A stretch of DNA of 64,000 bases from Lepisosteus oculatus (GCF_040954835.1 NC_090707.1:20726570-20790569), one strand, 5' to 3'. Positions 38,401-50,277 are shown, counted from the stretch's first letter. A program made the numbers and translations. Notes: generated by a model from the letters alone, not told the origin.

Positions 38401-41400
38401 CAGACTCTAGCCTGCGTGGTGCTGGGGAACACGGAACTACAGACAGCCCTCTGGAATGAGGGAACATTCACTTACAGCATTGTCTTGGAGATGCTTCACA
38501 GTCAAGATCAAGTACATTATAGCAGTATTCCTTTCATTTATACTGGCAATGTACACAGGCTTTAGATACATTAAAACGTCCATTCATCCATCTGTTTTCA
38601 GTCTGGGCTATAGGCTAGTTTGTGATTTCCTAATGTTTGTTTTCAATCATTAATGATCAAAACCATTATTACAAACAGAACAAAAAGCCCTATCACAAAT
38701 ACAGTAGGGCCACACCTGTTGTTATGTTTCTTTTATTTTTATAATAAGACAAAGTAATGTATTGTAGAACTTTTCAGTTGTGTTAAACAGGGGATTTCAG
38801 TAATCGTAGCGATTTCTGCTGAAATTATAGGAATGCTAGTCCAAACTATGTACTGCTAGCATCATGTTGATCAATTTAAATATGAAAATGCTTCTCTAAC
38901 TAAATCTTTTGCTTTTTAGAAGATCTGCCTTGAAGCTGGATATGCTTTATCTCTCTTTGCATTCAACAACACAGTACAGCAATTCATGATTCTGCAAAAA
39001 GGAGGTATTGAAATGGCGATTTATGAACCCTTTTTGCAGTCTGAGGATGAGTTTGAAAGAGCGAAGGCTGCATTTCAGGTATTTATGAACATATCATTAG
39101 GCAGAGTGCTTATTACACTCTTCATCTTGATCTATGACCATGTTGTGGTGAGGCTTTTGTTCCTGTACCAACAGGACTTTGGCCCTTGAAAGGTTTTACC
39201 AGATATCAGGTGAGGGATCAGATTAAAACAGCAGCTGGTCATCTAGGTTGGGGGTTGAGCGTGGTCCTAGTGATTCCACCTGTAACATGGGCATCTAGTT
39301 ACAGAAACTGCAAAAAAATCTACAATATCATCCAGAGGTCTAACTATGATCTCCAGTTGATGTACTGGTAATCGGTAATATATAGTTCGAGTAGGTAGCT
39401 GTGTCAGCATGAGTAGGCTGCAAATGAACAAGTAAAGGTTTACTCCATTCTAAAAAGAGAAGAAAAGAAACACAAGGTTTAGACTGTGGAGCCTTCTTCG
39501 GGTGTGTCACAGCCAAAAGCTCCACAGCCAAAACATTGTTTCTTTTCTTCTCTTTTCACAATGGAATAAACCTTTACATGTTCCTTTGCATACTGGTAAT
39601 ATGACAGCTTCAGATGAAAGCCCTGCCAGTTTAGAGTTAGGAGTTTATAGAGCTTATGAAATGTCCGCACAATGCATGACACATTCAAGCCAGAACAAAT
39701 TATCCAAGAGAAAATACAAATTTCTTTGTATCAGCGACTGTGGATGGCAACTTGAGTCAGGATACAACATAATAGGTGATGGCTTAACCATCCTTTTCGC
39801 TGGGAAAGGCTACACAGGTGTGGTGTAGCCAGCGTAGTGCGCAAGAACAATGGTATTTCTCTCATAGATTGGGAACCCATCAGTGATCTAATCACTTGCA
39901 AACATTGGAGTAGATAACAGTGACTGAGAAAGAGCTGTGGAGCAACATGGTCAATGACAAAACAGGAGAAATACTTGTCGGCTTCTGCCTTAATAATGAC
40001 TACATCATTGGAGAGACAACTTCTTTCTCAAAGACACGGCCTAGCTGACATGGTCTGTCATTGTGAACAGTGACCACTGCCTGGTTTGATAAGTAGAAAT
40101 TAAAGTTTTTGGTTAGCCATACCAGACTCAGAGTAATAAGTCTTAGACACTACCAAGATGAGAGTGAAGAAAGTTTTTATCAATGAGCTCAATATATTGG
40201 TCAACGTAGAAGATCAAGACAGTTTAAAGTAAGTTAAGACAGTTAAAATGTTCAGACAAAAAGAAGACATTTAAAAAGACACATACACCAAAACAACCTA
40301 CAAAGACATTGAATATAGAAGGACAAGCAGTGATTAACAACAGAGATGTGGAAGGAGATAGAAGAAAGAAGGCATGAGGAAAAGCTGATGAATGATAAGT
40401 TACCCAGGCTGACTGAAAAACAGCTGAATAACTATAAAAGATCAAAGACAAAGATGTAAACAAGAGGCCTAGAAGAGATAAGAGATCCTTTGTCAAAGAA
40501 CTGGCAGAACTGGCTGCAGCAAGGGGAAAATTGAACTGTTTTTAAAATCAGTTAACAGCTCTGGAGACAATCATACCATTCTAGTCAAGGACAATCAAGG
40601 AAGGGTAATACCAGACAACAAGCTGGAACATGGGTCCAGCACTTTGAAGAGGTTCTAAATCGGCCTCATACTGATTATCCACCTAATTCACTCCCCTTCG
40701 GACAGTGTTGGCATTGACTTACATGGAAGCAGAAGTGAGCACAGCCAACAAAAACATTTTTCTAGCAAAGCCCCTGGACTTCATACTTTCTAGGCACAGC
40801 TATTCAAAGCAGGTGCAAACATGGCTTCCAGGGAGCATACCAGCCTCTTCATAATACACAGAATACAAAAATGAAATCATATCAGAAGATTTGTTTCTAG
40901 ACTGCCAACAAAATGGGGCCTGTACAACTGTGAGGTGGAATGCTAATGTCATTAATGACAAGCTTAAACAAGAGCATGCAGAGCTCTGCAAGGACAGATA
41001 TTTGATCTGCACAGCAACACAGAGCAATGTAATGGAGTGCACCCCCCCAACATCAACTTCTCAGACTTTGTGGCAATCACGACAGAGTAACAATGTTCAC
41101 CATGAAAGCTTGAGTAATTATTAATTATTTATTATCCCCTGGGGATAATAAAGACACTCACTCAAATTCTCAGAGCCTATGGAATTCCAACTCACATTAT
41201 CAACATTATTGGGAAGGTCCTTGAGCACTTGAAATGTAGTATATAAGACTATGCACTGTCTGGTTTGAAATTAAATCTGGAGTCTGGCAAGATTGCATCC
41301 TATCTCTATATTTCTTTTTACTGTCGATTGGGTTATGTATCAAACAAGAAATTAAAACACATTTCACATTTAGAAGACCTTGACTTCGCTGATTATCTCA

Positions 41401-44400
41401 TTGCATTCTCTTCAAATCATCCCCATCTTTAAAGTCAGACTGATTCATACTGTCAGACTGATGCATGTACTGTGTAAAACAAGGTTGTCTGCATATTAAC
41501 AAGCAAAAATCATAAGTATCAATACACCAAAATCACCTCAAATTACCACCAACTCAGACGTGCTAGAGTATGTTGAAGATTCAGAAGTTGAGTGCATTCA
41601 GAAGACTTCAAACCATCTAGAGATCTAAAGAATACAATACTAAGATGAAAATCAGACTGTACAGCAGTAGTGTAAAATCAGATCTTATGGTATGGATCTA
41701 GTTGAAGGATTGTGAAAACAGACAATGGCAAGGTCAACTACTGTACCTTTGTAATACTTGACTATATAAGATCTGCAACCTTGCCTTTGCGAAGAACATT
41801 TTTTAAAGAGGACCTGTACAAGAAGACTTGTTGCTATAGATTGAGATCCAGAAGCACCAGATAAGATCAATCAGGCTTGTGCTAGGAGAGCAAATATCAA
41901 AGTTTGCTCTAAGATGGGAAACGTCAATTGGAGCAGGACTGAAACAACATAGTAATTGAACTGGGGCTTACATGGGGTGAGGCACAAGACAAAGGGTTGG
42001 TTGGAAAAAATAAGGATGTTACACCTTATGGGACATGGGACCACAAGGATAGGTAAGTACGGTAATTATAAGTACAGTATGTGTCATACACTTTGATTCT
42101 TCATGAAAAACGTTTTACCTAGATTGCACATTTGTTGCTGTAAAGCTTTTTCCAATGAATCTGATAAAAAGGGAAAATAAGCATCAGAAAACGTTGATCT
42201 TAACGTCTGTTTTCTGTTTCAGATTGTTATATTGGCCAAAGTTATTACAGGCATAGACCAAGTTACTTTGTCTGCCAGAGGGATCGGCCTACTTGTACAG
42301 GTGCTTCAGTCACAGAACTCCAGGGCAGTCATTCTTACAGGTAACCAAGTCTGTATGCCACATTCATTATCACAGAATGGGGATAACAGAGGCCACTGTC
42401 ATAATGAGTTCATGTGGATATCTGACAGTGTGTACTACACATATACTGTAGAACAACAAGAGTGTCTTCCTGGCATGGCTGCATTTGAATCCATTGGTAA
42501 TGTAGTTTGAAAGAAAGTTTTTCTTCCAATAAGGAGCTTGCAAGTACTATTTTATGACAAATATTATGCTTAATCGGTATGGGTCTAGAAGAACTTTGTA
42601 CTAACACTTAACTGGTGAAAAATCTTTAACATTTAAAAAAACTGTATTGAAAAAATATTTTCAAAGCAACAACCCAAAAATGCTCATTTTTTTCTTTAGC
42701 CTGTCACAGCAATGTCACTTGAATGTCTTAACCTTTGGTCTTAGATGTGATATAATACATTCAGAATAGCAATGTGAAAGTGTGCTAATAGGTTCTGACA
42801 TTGTCAATGGTATATTTCCTTTTGATTCAGCACAGCTGCTCGCCAGCTTGGCTCACACTCGGGCGGGCATTCCTGATGCCATAGTCACGATGGGAGCTAT
42901 AAACCACTTATGTACCCACTTATATTCCAATGAAGAAGAGGTAACAGCATTTAAAAAAACATTAGTTTTTTCTAAAGCTGTTTATAATGAAGATGTGGTA
43001 CTTCATCTCTGTTGATATTTTAAAACGTTTCCTTTCACTGATTCATTGACAAAAACTGATGCATTGATGTATGAAGCAGAATCAGCATGCAATTCCTTGC
43101 ATTCATTTTGCACTTTTCATTTAGAAGGATCCCAAAGTATTAAGTCCTTAATGTAGAGGAGGGGGCCCCACTAAGGTTCAGCTCCCACCTGACATAGAGA
43201 TTATGCACCCACAGCTTCACTACACAGCAGATCAAGTGGAAAAGTAAGAAAATACTTTACTGGTTGAATGAAGGGGGTACTAGGCTGGATTGTGCAAGCC
43301 CAAAGTGGTGTATAGCAAGGATACCATGGATAACACCCTTGAAAATGCCATATTAAGAGTACTGTTTAATGTTGTAGTTGGGATCTCATTTTAACATCTC
43401 ATCCAAAGGAAAGCACCTCCTCCAATTCCCTACTCCAATTCTGCACCAGAGGGAAGAGTGCCATCTACTGGTCCACCAACATCACTACATTTTTCTTTGA
43501 CCCAGTACTGACCAGGTCCAGCCTTGGTTAGGTTCTGAAATCGGATAAAACCAGACTGCAATTTAGTAATGCTGCTGTAATTTTAAAACAATATACTGTT
43601 TCAGTCAGTTATTAAATGTACTTAAATGCAAGTGTTCTTGTATTTTGTACTTTACAGGTTCGAATAGGTTGTGCAATTGCTCTAGGCTACCTCACGTTTA
43701 ATCGCCCTGCACACCGCATCCTCCTGGTGGAATGCCGCAACACACCAGGATTATATGACCTCTTGATCGAGCACCTCAGTAAAGATGCCAAGATATCCCA
43801 AGTTTTTACAGCCGAATTCGAAAGACAGAAATTAGTTGGGCTTCCTTCGTTAAGGTAAACAGAGGATCACAGAGCATTATAGTTCAAGAAATGCAAATCA
43901 CATTGTTTTTTATCACAACTTTAGATTAATAACTAAACTTTTTTCCACAACAGTTTGGAAATAAATGGTGGTCCAGCTGTATCACACCATAATAATAAAG
44001 GTAAGTTAAGCTATACCCATTATCTACATGATATTAATTTGGTATTTGATTGTTTAAATTTCTTCATGTCTTCATACTAAATTACTTAACAGTACTATTA
44101 AATACAACTTTGGTTAACCATAATTAAAAGCGTTAACAGTGTAATAAGTTTTAGTTTTCTTAGTTTTTATTTTTTCAGTTTTCTTGTACATAGACAATAT
44201 ACTGTGTAGAAATCAGCACTTCTTTTTTGTAAGACTAGTATAATCAAAACAAATATAGTCAGTGGCATTTGGACAATATGTTGTTCGATTTGAATATGAT
44301 CTGTAAATCTGATGAAATGTCACATTATTTCCAAACAGACAGACCAAAAACGATGAGCACCATTCGGAATTACACAGATGCTCAAAATACCCAGTGTCTG

Positions 44401-44511
44401 CGGACAAGATCGGCTCCAGTCTTGTTGGTTCATAGACGCAGGACAGCAAACACCAAGCTGAGAACTGCAGAAGTGCCCCTGCATAGGTCATTTCAGACCC
44501 TGGAGAGGTAG
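23476..44511 (+). CDS. ANKAR: Ankyrin and armadillo repeat-containing protein
   Basis: 22 coding exons assemble in frame to 1,420 aa (human about 1,434): 23476-24091, 26077-26514, 26818-26981, 27118-27233, 27332-27512, 27949-28171, 29816-30017, 30620-30828, 32004-32108, 32693-32940, 33439-33607, 34601-34842, 35183-35336, 37310-37471, 37623-37729, 38389-38511, 38920-39078, 42223-42340, 42831-42940, 43658-43854, 43954-44000 and 44339-44511. The N-terminal third carries AAQRNANAFFEKYDRRD and PAYYDTKVGQ, the ANKAR-specific region. Ankyrin repeats fall in exons 6-8 (about residues 506-716; TPLHLAAQCGSLDALNCLL). Armadillo repeats fill exons 9-20 (to about 1347; GGIPALMALL, NGVSPLVRLL). The tail is basic. 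A scaffold role is inferred; the human protein is little studied. Intron 4 needs a GC donor (AG|GCAAGC at 27234). Introns hold a young LINE, SINEs, Penelope-like ends and an RTE-like fossil. Confidence 0.95.
24822..25010. mobile_element. hAT-like MITE in ANKAR intron 1
   Basis: AGTTGTCTAATCCTGATCCTGG at one end and GACATGCCAGTCCTCCAGAAT at the other are imperfect inverted ends, and CTGCAGGTTTCCATTCTAAC is the usual internal phrase. A further worn piece follows at about 25160-25290. Confidence 0.55.
25370..25760. repeat. Dispersed fish repeat in ANKAR intron 1
   Basis: Contains GCCAATGAGAAATTTGG, AACACCCCTACTCTTTCC and ATGTCTCATCCAAAGGAGG, phrases I recognise from a common interspersed repeat of ray-finned fish. 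A second, more worn copy is at about 43130-43580. The class is not certain. Confidence 0.5.
28700..29190 (-). mobile_element. Young 5'-truncated RTE-like LINE with 21-base target duplication
   Basis: The insert at 28721-29169 (minus) lies in ANKAR intron 6. It encodes the C-terminal end of a LINE reverse transcriptase as one open frame of about 149 codons, with the typical VLLYGAECLAV, MRRTEMRMLRWIL, ARLRWYGHIMRRD, GRGRPRKRWIDCVRKDM and WRRATKAADP blocks, and ends in a (GAA)n tail at 28721-28745. It is flanked by a perfect 21-base direct repeat at 28700-28720 and 29170-29190. Lack of decay in both repeat and frame points to recent insertion. The clade call (RTE-like) rests on the C-terminal motifs. 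Confidence 0.88.
29308..29641 (+). mobile_element. tRNA-derived SINE in ANKAR intron 6
   Basis: Near full length: box A-like ATAGTGGTTAGCATTGCTGC, box B-like GGGTTCAATTTC, GTGTGGGTTTCCTCTGGGAG in the middle, a GACAGGCATCCCATCCAG block and an AAAATTGATGGATTGA tail. It lies about 120 bases downstream of the young LINE. Confidence 0.85.
31195..31430 (+). repeat. Dispersed repeat in ANKAR intron 8
   Basis: ACATAAGAAAGGTTACAAAAGAG then GAGACTGTTCGGATCATCAAG matches a repeat that I know as abundant in gar, sturgeon and eel-like fish genomes (usual form: ...GAGGCCATTCGGCCCATC...). This copy is diverged. The class is uncertain. Confidence 0.55.
32686..32697 (+). promoter_or_regulatory. CTCF consensus across the ANKAR exon 10 acceptor
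   Basis: CCACCAGGGGGC fits the CTCF core CCASYAGRKGGC at every position. It spans the 3' splice site, with the AG at 32691-32692 and exon 10 starting at 32693. Confidence 0.5.
34165..34350 (+). mobile_element. Decayed SINE in ANKAR intron 11
   Basis: GGTGTCACAGTAGCATGGTGG resembles the SINE head, followed by TTTAATTGGCATCTG and GGATTGGTCCAGGATG from its body. Strongly diverged and internally shortened. Confidence 0.55.
35460..36430. other. Unassigned block in ANKAR intron 13
   Basis: About 1 kb with no exon and no repeat family I can name. The plus strand becomes strongly pyrimidine-rich at 36300-36450 (many CTCC, CCCT and TTCC words). Read on the minus strand it has GGGTATAAAAGAAATGG, a TATA-like box. 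It could be an unrecognised transposable element or simple-sequence drift. Confidence 0.3.
36431..37309. other. Rest of ANKAR intron 13
   Basis: No exon or known repeat recognised. The part at 36900-37230 is more GC-rich than the flank and has a 63-codon minus-strand frame without a recognisable domain. Confidence 0.4.
39385..39600. mobile_element. Inverted pair of Penelope-like element ends
   Basis: The left arm (39390-39480, minus) and the right arm (39485-39600, plus) carry the same terminal sequence head to head: CACAGCC/TCTAAAC-type core, TTTCTTTTCTTCTCTTTT, then ATGGAATAAACCTTTAC and a GTTC.TTTGCA stretch. This is a fish Penelope-like terminal repeat as I know it. The core around GAAGAAGGCTCCACAG resembles a worn hammerhead ribozyme (CUGANGA...GAAAC). 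A third copy is at 46985-47045. The ribozyme link is inference. Confidence 0.55.
39601..42060 (+). mobile_element. Decayed RTE-like LINE filling ANKAR intron 17
   Basis: Broken endonuclease and reverse transcriptase pieces in order on the plus strand: an endonuclease-like DKTGEILVGFC then NNDYIIGETTSF (about 39955-40020), RWVQHFEEVLNRP (about 40625-40680), IRAYGIPTHIINIIGKVLE (about 41165-41230), CILSPLLFLLTVD (about 41297-41335) and LEDLDFADYLIAF (about 41375-41410). Stops and frame changes separate the pieces, so it is long dead. A short palindrome-bearing insert (ATTATCCCCTGGGGATAAT, near 41128) interrupts it at about 41060-41160. Confidence 0.75.
43130..43580. repeat. Dispersed fish repeat in ANKAR intron 19
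   Basis: A worn relative of the 25370 repeat: GATAACACCCTTGAAAATGCC, ACATCTCATCCAAAGGAAAG and GACCCAGTACTGACCAGG. Contains a CTCF consensus at 43460-43471. Confidence 0.45.
43460..43471 (-). promoter_or_regulatory. CTCF consensus inside a repeat
   Basis: GCCATCTACTGG; on the minus strand CCAGTAGATGGC fits CCASYAGRKGGC at every position. It lies in ANKAR intron 19 within the dispersed repeat. Confidence 0.45.
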
Positions 44512-44712
44512 CAGCTGAACAGAACCAGTGAATCAGTGCATCAGGAGCAAAATGCCTGCAGACCGGATTACGCACAATCCCTGGACCTTCTAGCACTAAT
44601 GGGTTACAATATTAAAAACCAGGACATGGACCACATATTTTTTAAGTATATATTTAGAAATATAAAAGTATTCATTGTTAACTTGAATATCAGACTGTGT
44701 AAAAAAATCTAC

Positions 44713-44718
44713 TTTATT
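44713..44718 (-). terminator. OSGEPL1 polyadenylation signal
   Basis: TTTATT on the plus strand, AATAAA on the minus strand, about 265 bases after the OSGEPL1 stop. ANKAR ends 200 bases further on from the opposite side, so the two transcripts probably nearly meet or overlap. Confidence 0.5.
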
Positions 44719-44982
44719 GTAAATAATGTCCCAAAACAGAAATGTAGTTTTAAGTACAGACATTCTATTATTAAAAAGCATTACAAAACAACCATAAACT
44801 CATCTGTATGTCTGTTTCTAGTACATGTTTCAACAATTTGTACAAATTAGAATTCATAAATTGCACATTGAAGCATTAATATACAAAATCAAGCATATTT
44901 GAAGGGCCATATAGTACAGAGTTTTGAATGCTTACAAAATCTGCCAGTGAAAAATACTTCTGATTTTTGTAAAAACAACAGC

Positions 44983-47900
44983 TCAGTCTCTTATCTTCAG
45001 TTTCAAGCGTGGAATCTTTATGGCTGCCTCCTTCACTTGTCCTGAAATGTCAGTCCCAAATGAAGCCCTGCAGCACATAAACCACAATACATTAGGCTGA
45101 TATTCTCACTTATACCTAAAGAATGACTATTTACGAGTTAAGGATATGCTTTAGATGGTCATCCGTAATAAAACAGCAAAGTATTAAACATCAAGTGTCT
45201 ATATTCTAAATATAGATTTCCTTAAACTTTATATGACAGTCTATTCTGCTCAGGAATCAGTTAGCCATGTCTTTAAACATTTGATGAAAAATGATTCTTC
45301 CATTTTCTTCAATCTGCTTTTTATTGTAATTTATGTAAAGCTTTGTGACTTACTTTGGCTCATAGCAGATGTGTTCAATATGATTTAATATTCCTTTTCC
45401 CTCTCGGAGTCTCTCTATTCCATTCCTAAAAAACAACAATATTTACTCAGGCTCTAGGTAGAGCAGTACAAAATAATTTAATCTAAAAGCCAACATTAGG
45501 AAATAATTGATATCGGAGAATATTATAGCCTCACTTCCATGTTCCACTGGCATACCTGCAGTTAGTCAGACGAAGTGATTTAGGACAGATTAAATCTGTG
45601 CTCCATTATTTCATAATCTCACTAGTTCAATTCTATATTATTTTGCCTATGGTGTTCTCATTGTGATTTACTCATATAAAACTTGTTTGGCACAATAATC
45701 CTCACAAAATGCAAACTTGCCACAGATAGGCAAACAGACCTTTTGGACTCCTCACCATGCAATCATGACACCGTTGTCTGTGCAAAATTTTGAGGGTGGA
45801 CAGAGCAAAGTCAAATCGGTTGCATCCGTAACAATTTTCAAAGTCTTTTTGATATATTGATTGCTTGCAACTCCTCCAGAGACAACCTGCAATATGAAAT
45901 GTTATGAGGAGTCAGATTCACTCTATAAACAATAGTTATCAGAGTCATTAAGACATATATTGGCCTTCATATTTGATAACCAGATATCAGATGCATTTCA
46001 AAGAGAATATTTGTTACACCTTAACAGGAATGAACAAATAATGCACATTTTTTATGAAGAGCTTTTAACTAAACACACTCATTGCTTTTAGACACCGTCT
46101 ATACAAAGTACTGCTAAGAAGACAAAATATAGTCTTCTTTGTAGGACACCTATGATTTTTTTAATTGCTGAACCCCCAATTTATTATTACTTGTTGTTCT
46201 TTGAACATACCTAGCTCTGTTCTTCTTTATAATAAATATATTCCACAAACTCACCAGAGTGGGGCTGTTTTGGGGCAACAGTCCCTTGGCTTTACAGAAC
46301 AGTATCGCACGATGGGTGCGCTTTGCGATATGGGAAGCCACAGTGTGCTGCACTGCAGCAGCAATGTCATTAGCACAGGACAACATCTGACCCATTTGTA
46401 CACCTGCAATAAAGGCACATCTGTTTAACACCCTTCAGGGACCGAAGCCTTGTTCTGCTTTTCAAATAGGATGTAGTCCACAGCAGGAGTAACCACTCCT
46501 GTTACTAATTCAACTAAGAGGTGGCATAAACTAGAAATTTTTCACAAACTGGAGAAATCTCAGGTTTACCACAAAGAAAAGCTTGCTTACCTTCCCCCTC
46601 TTCCTTTTTGATAATGACCTGAGTCACTTGGTTCCGAAGACCAGCAAAGGAAAAGTTGCAGTCCAAATGTTGGCCCATGGGTGACTTCAAGTAAAACTTT
46701 AGCCTGTCGCCTTGTTTAGCTAAATGCTCAATGGCCTGGCCACCACTTAAAGTGGAGCACTCTGGGTGTTTAATGAGGGATAGTCTTCTTGCTACCTGTC
46801 AATGACAACTGGGTTATTCAGTTTAGTGAATAATTTATGAATGTTTCAGCAATGTATATAGGAATAGAGTCAGGGTATAAACATTACCAAAACAGACAAA
46901 AGAAAAAACACATCTGAAAAAACATACAGATATTGTTCTGTGTACTTCTACTATTGTATAAATAAATATGCTCTTTTATTTTCCCTTCAGCATGGAATAA
47001 ACCTTTACCTTTTCCTTTGCAACTTGCTCATGCTGAAGCAAAATATGAATTTCTTAAGTACAAATATTTGTTCACGACAGTAATGTACAGGGGCCACCGA
47101 TGCTTCATCTTCTTTCCAATAACATAGAAAAACTGCAATGGAGAACATCCAGACAGACCCCTCACAAAGGAAAAGATGAATGTTCTTTATATTTGCCATT
47201 AATACTGCATTCTTTGGAAATATTTGAGCTGTTTATCAGTGCAGGTAAGTGGACTTACAGTTTTGAAACCACTTACACAATGCTCAAAAAATCCTCAACA
47301 GACCCTTTCTGAGAGCACATTCAAAATTTTTACGTACTTTATCTAAAGTGTCTCCTGGCGCTTCATCCAGTGATTGTCCCAGGAGAAGAAAGTCATCGAT
47401 TCCATTAGCCACTGCCAGTAGACAGTGACCCCCAGACACCAGGAGCACGAGGAATGGGAACTGGACAGAGTGAATCATTCTGACAGTCAGTGCATGGGCT
47501 TCCATGTGGTGGATTGGGATGAATGGCTTTTTATACTGCTGTACGAATTTCAGACTGTACTCCAGGCCCACCCCGAGGCTCAGTGCTAGACCCGGTTTTA
47601 CTGTGGTTGCAACAGCAGATAGCTCGTTTGGTGTAACTCCACTCATGGCCAAGGCCTGCTGGATCACTGTCGTTATGTGTTCCCTGTGCAGTCGTTGGGC
47701 CACTGTTGGAATGATCCCACCTGTTCTAAAGCAAAATATACACATGCATACAAATGACACCACTATTACTATTGCACATATTGTTACACCACAGTTTTGA
47801 CCTGTAAACCATATTTAATACAGAAAGGAAATCTGAAGTAAGAAATGAGGGGGAAGGTGAATTTGTATTTAAAAAAATTCTGATTTACAAAGTTTTGTTA

Positions 47901-50277
47901 TGGTGTATATGTAGTTACATAGTAAGAATAAAATGATATTATATAGAACCTATAAAAGTAATCATCTCAAAGCACTTTACAAAAATTGGCAAAAAAGCAT
48001 AAAACATCACAAAATGTGTTTCTATAAAAGTTGGTTTTCAGGCTGGATTAAAAAGCACCCAATGTGGGACAGTCACTGATGTCTTTTAAGATAGTGGTCC
48101 AGAGCTTAGGAGCCATAGAAGGTCCTGTCACCCACAGAGTGTAGACGAACAATAGAAACACCCAGTAAACCAGAATCTCATGAGTGAAGGTTGCGTTGAG
48201 GGGAGTGAACAGATAACATATTGGCTAGATGCTGACTAGTTATACCATGTACATCCTTGATTGTGAGTAAGAAGAATTTTACAATCATCTTGAAACCTGG
48301 ATTTTAAAACCATACTTGTGTGATGTGCACATGTGTGACATAGTTATTTCCAAATATGCTGTCATATCCTTGTAGGTATAGAGACTCTTCCGTGCAAGGC
48401 TTTGCAATACTCCAATCTTTGCATGTACAAACACATAAACCAGTTACAGACACACACAGAAAGTAGCCTGGGAATTTTTCTAAAAAAAAACAGACATTTA
48501 TACAGTATTCTGCCCATGAGGTCTCAAAGTCCATCCAGAATTAAGGATCCCCATCAAAATCTTGCGTGAAACTCAAGCACAGTGCTGTCAACTGACAATT
48601 GTTACAGCACTGGTTTTATGTACCTGATGGGAACAATGACCTCTGTCTTTTCACAATTATGATGCAAAACATTTTGTTGCATCTAAACATTTATTACAGA
48701 AATGTAATTGGAGAGTACTGAAACTTGGTATCAGGATTAGTCTGGACATAAAATGAATTATATTCTGCATAGAAATGATAATTCAAACCATGTAATTTTA
48801 ATGTTTAACTTAGAGTAAGCATATAAATATTAAACAGGAAATGGCTCATTTCTAATTCTACTTCATTTCAATTCCTGTGTAACACCAGACTAACCAACCA
48901 AACACGAGACCTAAAACCACCAAGAGAAAAATTCAAAGCTTATCAAGGAAAGAATTAATCCGCTACGTCTAAAAGAATAAAGACCATCCAAAATCAATAG
49001 CCATGAAGAAAGAATAAGAATATTTAACAAGAACAGTTTCAATGCTAGTGTATATAGTTTTTTTTAAATCCAGACTGAAACAGTTTGTAAAATGTACAGT
49101 GAGACCACCAGTTGCACTGCAAGAGCATGTTCTAATATTTCACAAGAAAAGGCAAAGCTGATGTGTGTCAGAAATTATTAAGACCACTAGGTCTGGTGGG
49201 TACAGTACCTGGTGTAACTGTAGTGCACTGGATGTCAGGAAATCATTTCTGAGGTTATTAGCAGGAAGGGTCATAGAGCAGAGAAACAGAAGTGCAATAA
49301 AACAAAGGGAATGAGTGGAGACAAGGACAACACAGTGGAGGAGAGGTTAGCATTGCTGCCTCGCAGTGCTGGGACCCTGGATCCAATTCTGGACCTGTGG
49401 TGCTATCTATGTGGAGTTTGTATGTTTCCCTGTAGGTGATCCAGTTTCCTTACAATACTGATGGGTTAATTGGATTCTGTGAATATTGACACTAATGTAC
49501 ATGTGTGTGTTTGTGTCTGTCCATTGGACTGGCATCTCGTCCAGGATGTACCATGTGTTGTGTTTGTTGCTTGCCTGGATAGGGTCAGGCTCCCCTGTGA
49601 CCCTGGATTACAAGAAGCAGTTAGAAAATGAATGTAATGGGGAACAGAAGACGGATTTTATATGTGATGCCACTTGAGTATGACGTGCAGGAAGTGAGCT
49701 GCAAAAAGTGAGAAAAAGGAGAACCAGAAAAGTTAGGCATACAAGCAAGCAGTGCTCTATGCAAGAGTTGAGAATTGGTAATGGTTTATATATAAGCTTA
49801 GTTTAAATAGAAAAACATTACATACAAATTATAGTGGAAATTATTGTTTTCATTAATATTTTATCATATTTTATGAAGAATTTTTTTGTTTTTATGTGTA
49901 ATTCTATTGGTAATAGATGGGTAAAATCCCTTCTTTAGGCAACTTTTGAAATGAGAAATTGTTCAGTTGACAGCCTGTGTCAATTGTTTCAAGGTCAGAA
50001 TAAGGTGATGCACCTACTTCAAATGCACTTCTTTCTGAGAATATAAAGATTCTCCGAGGACTGAACCGGTCTCATCCATCACGGCGGCTCCTGTGTCATC
50101 ACAGCTGGTTTCTACACCTAAAACGACTCGATGGTGGCTAACCGTACGAATACATGTAGTTCTGTATGAAGCCCAAGAAAGCACTTCTTTTAGTTTCCAT
50201 TGATGAGGTTCAGTAACAGTAGCTCTTTGAAAAGCCAAGCCACACAATCGTGCACCGAAACAAGATAACAGTGACAT
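44983..50277 (-). CDS. OSGEPL1: Mitochondrial tRNA threonylcarbamoyladenosine transferase
   Basis: Seven coding exons on the minus strand: 50018-50277, 47338-47725, 46591-46795, 46255-46403, 45756-45886, 45354-45425 and 44983-45067, giving 429 aa (human about 414). It is a Kae1/TsaD/Qri7 family ATPase with VLGVETSCDDTGAAV at about 52-66, the metal-binding HHMEAH at 159-164, LVSGGHCLLA, VSGGVASN and FCTDNGVMIAW near the C-terminus. The N-terminal 45 residues are basic and lack acids except two, as expected of a mitochondrial presequence. The enzyme transfers threonylcarbamate to A37 of mitochondrial ANN-decoding tRNAs (t6A37). All introns are GT-AG and in phase. It converges on ANKAR and is head-to-head with ADAT3. 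Intron 1 (2.3 kb) carries repeats. Confidence 0.96.
46985..47045 (+). mobile_element. Penelope-like terminal fragment in OSGEPL1 intron 2
   Basis: CAGCATGGAATAAACCTTTAC then CTTTGCAACTTGCTCATGCTGA, the same terminal sequence as the arms at 39385-39600. Confidence 0.55.
47915..48300. repeat. Dispersed repeat in OSGEPL1 intron 1
   Basis: Contains CTCAAAGCACTTTACAAA, TTGGTTTTCAGGCTGGATT, GTGGTCCAGAGCTTAGGAGCC and AAGGTCCTGTCACCC, a phrase order known from a common fish interspersed repeat. The class is not certain. The remainder of the intron to 49320 shows no exon. Confidence 0.5.
49325..49645 (+). mobile_element. tRNA-derived SINE in OSGEPL1 intron 1
   Basis: GAGAGGTTAGCATTGCTGCC head, GGATCCAATTCTGGACC box B region, GTGGAGTTTGTATGTTTCCC, GGACTGGCATCTCGTCCAGG, then AGTTAGAAAATGAATG tail. 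It lies antisense to OSGEPL1. Confidence 0.8.
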
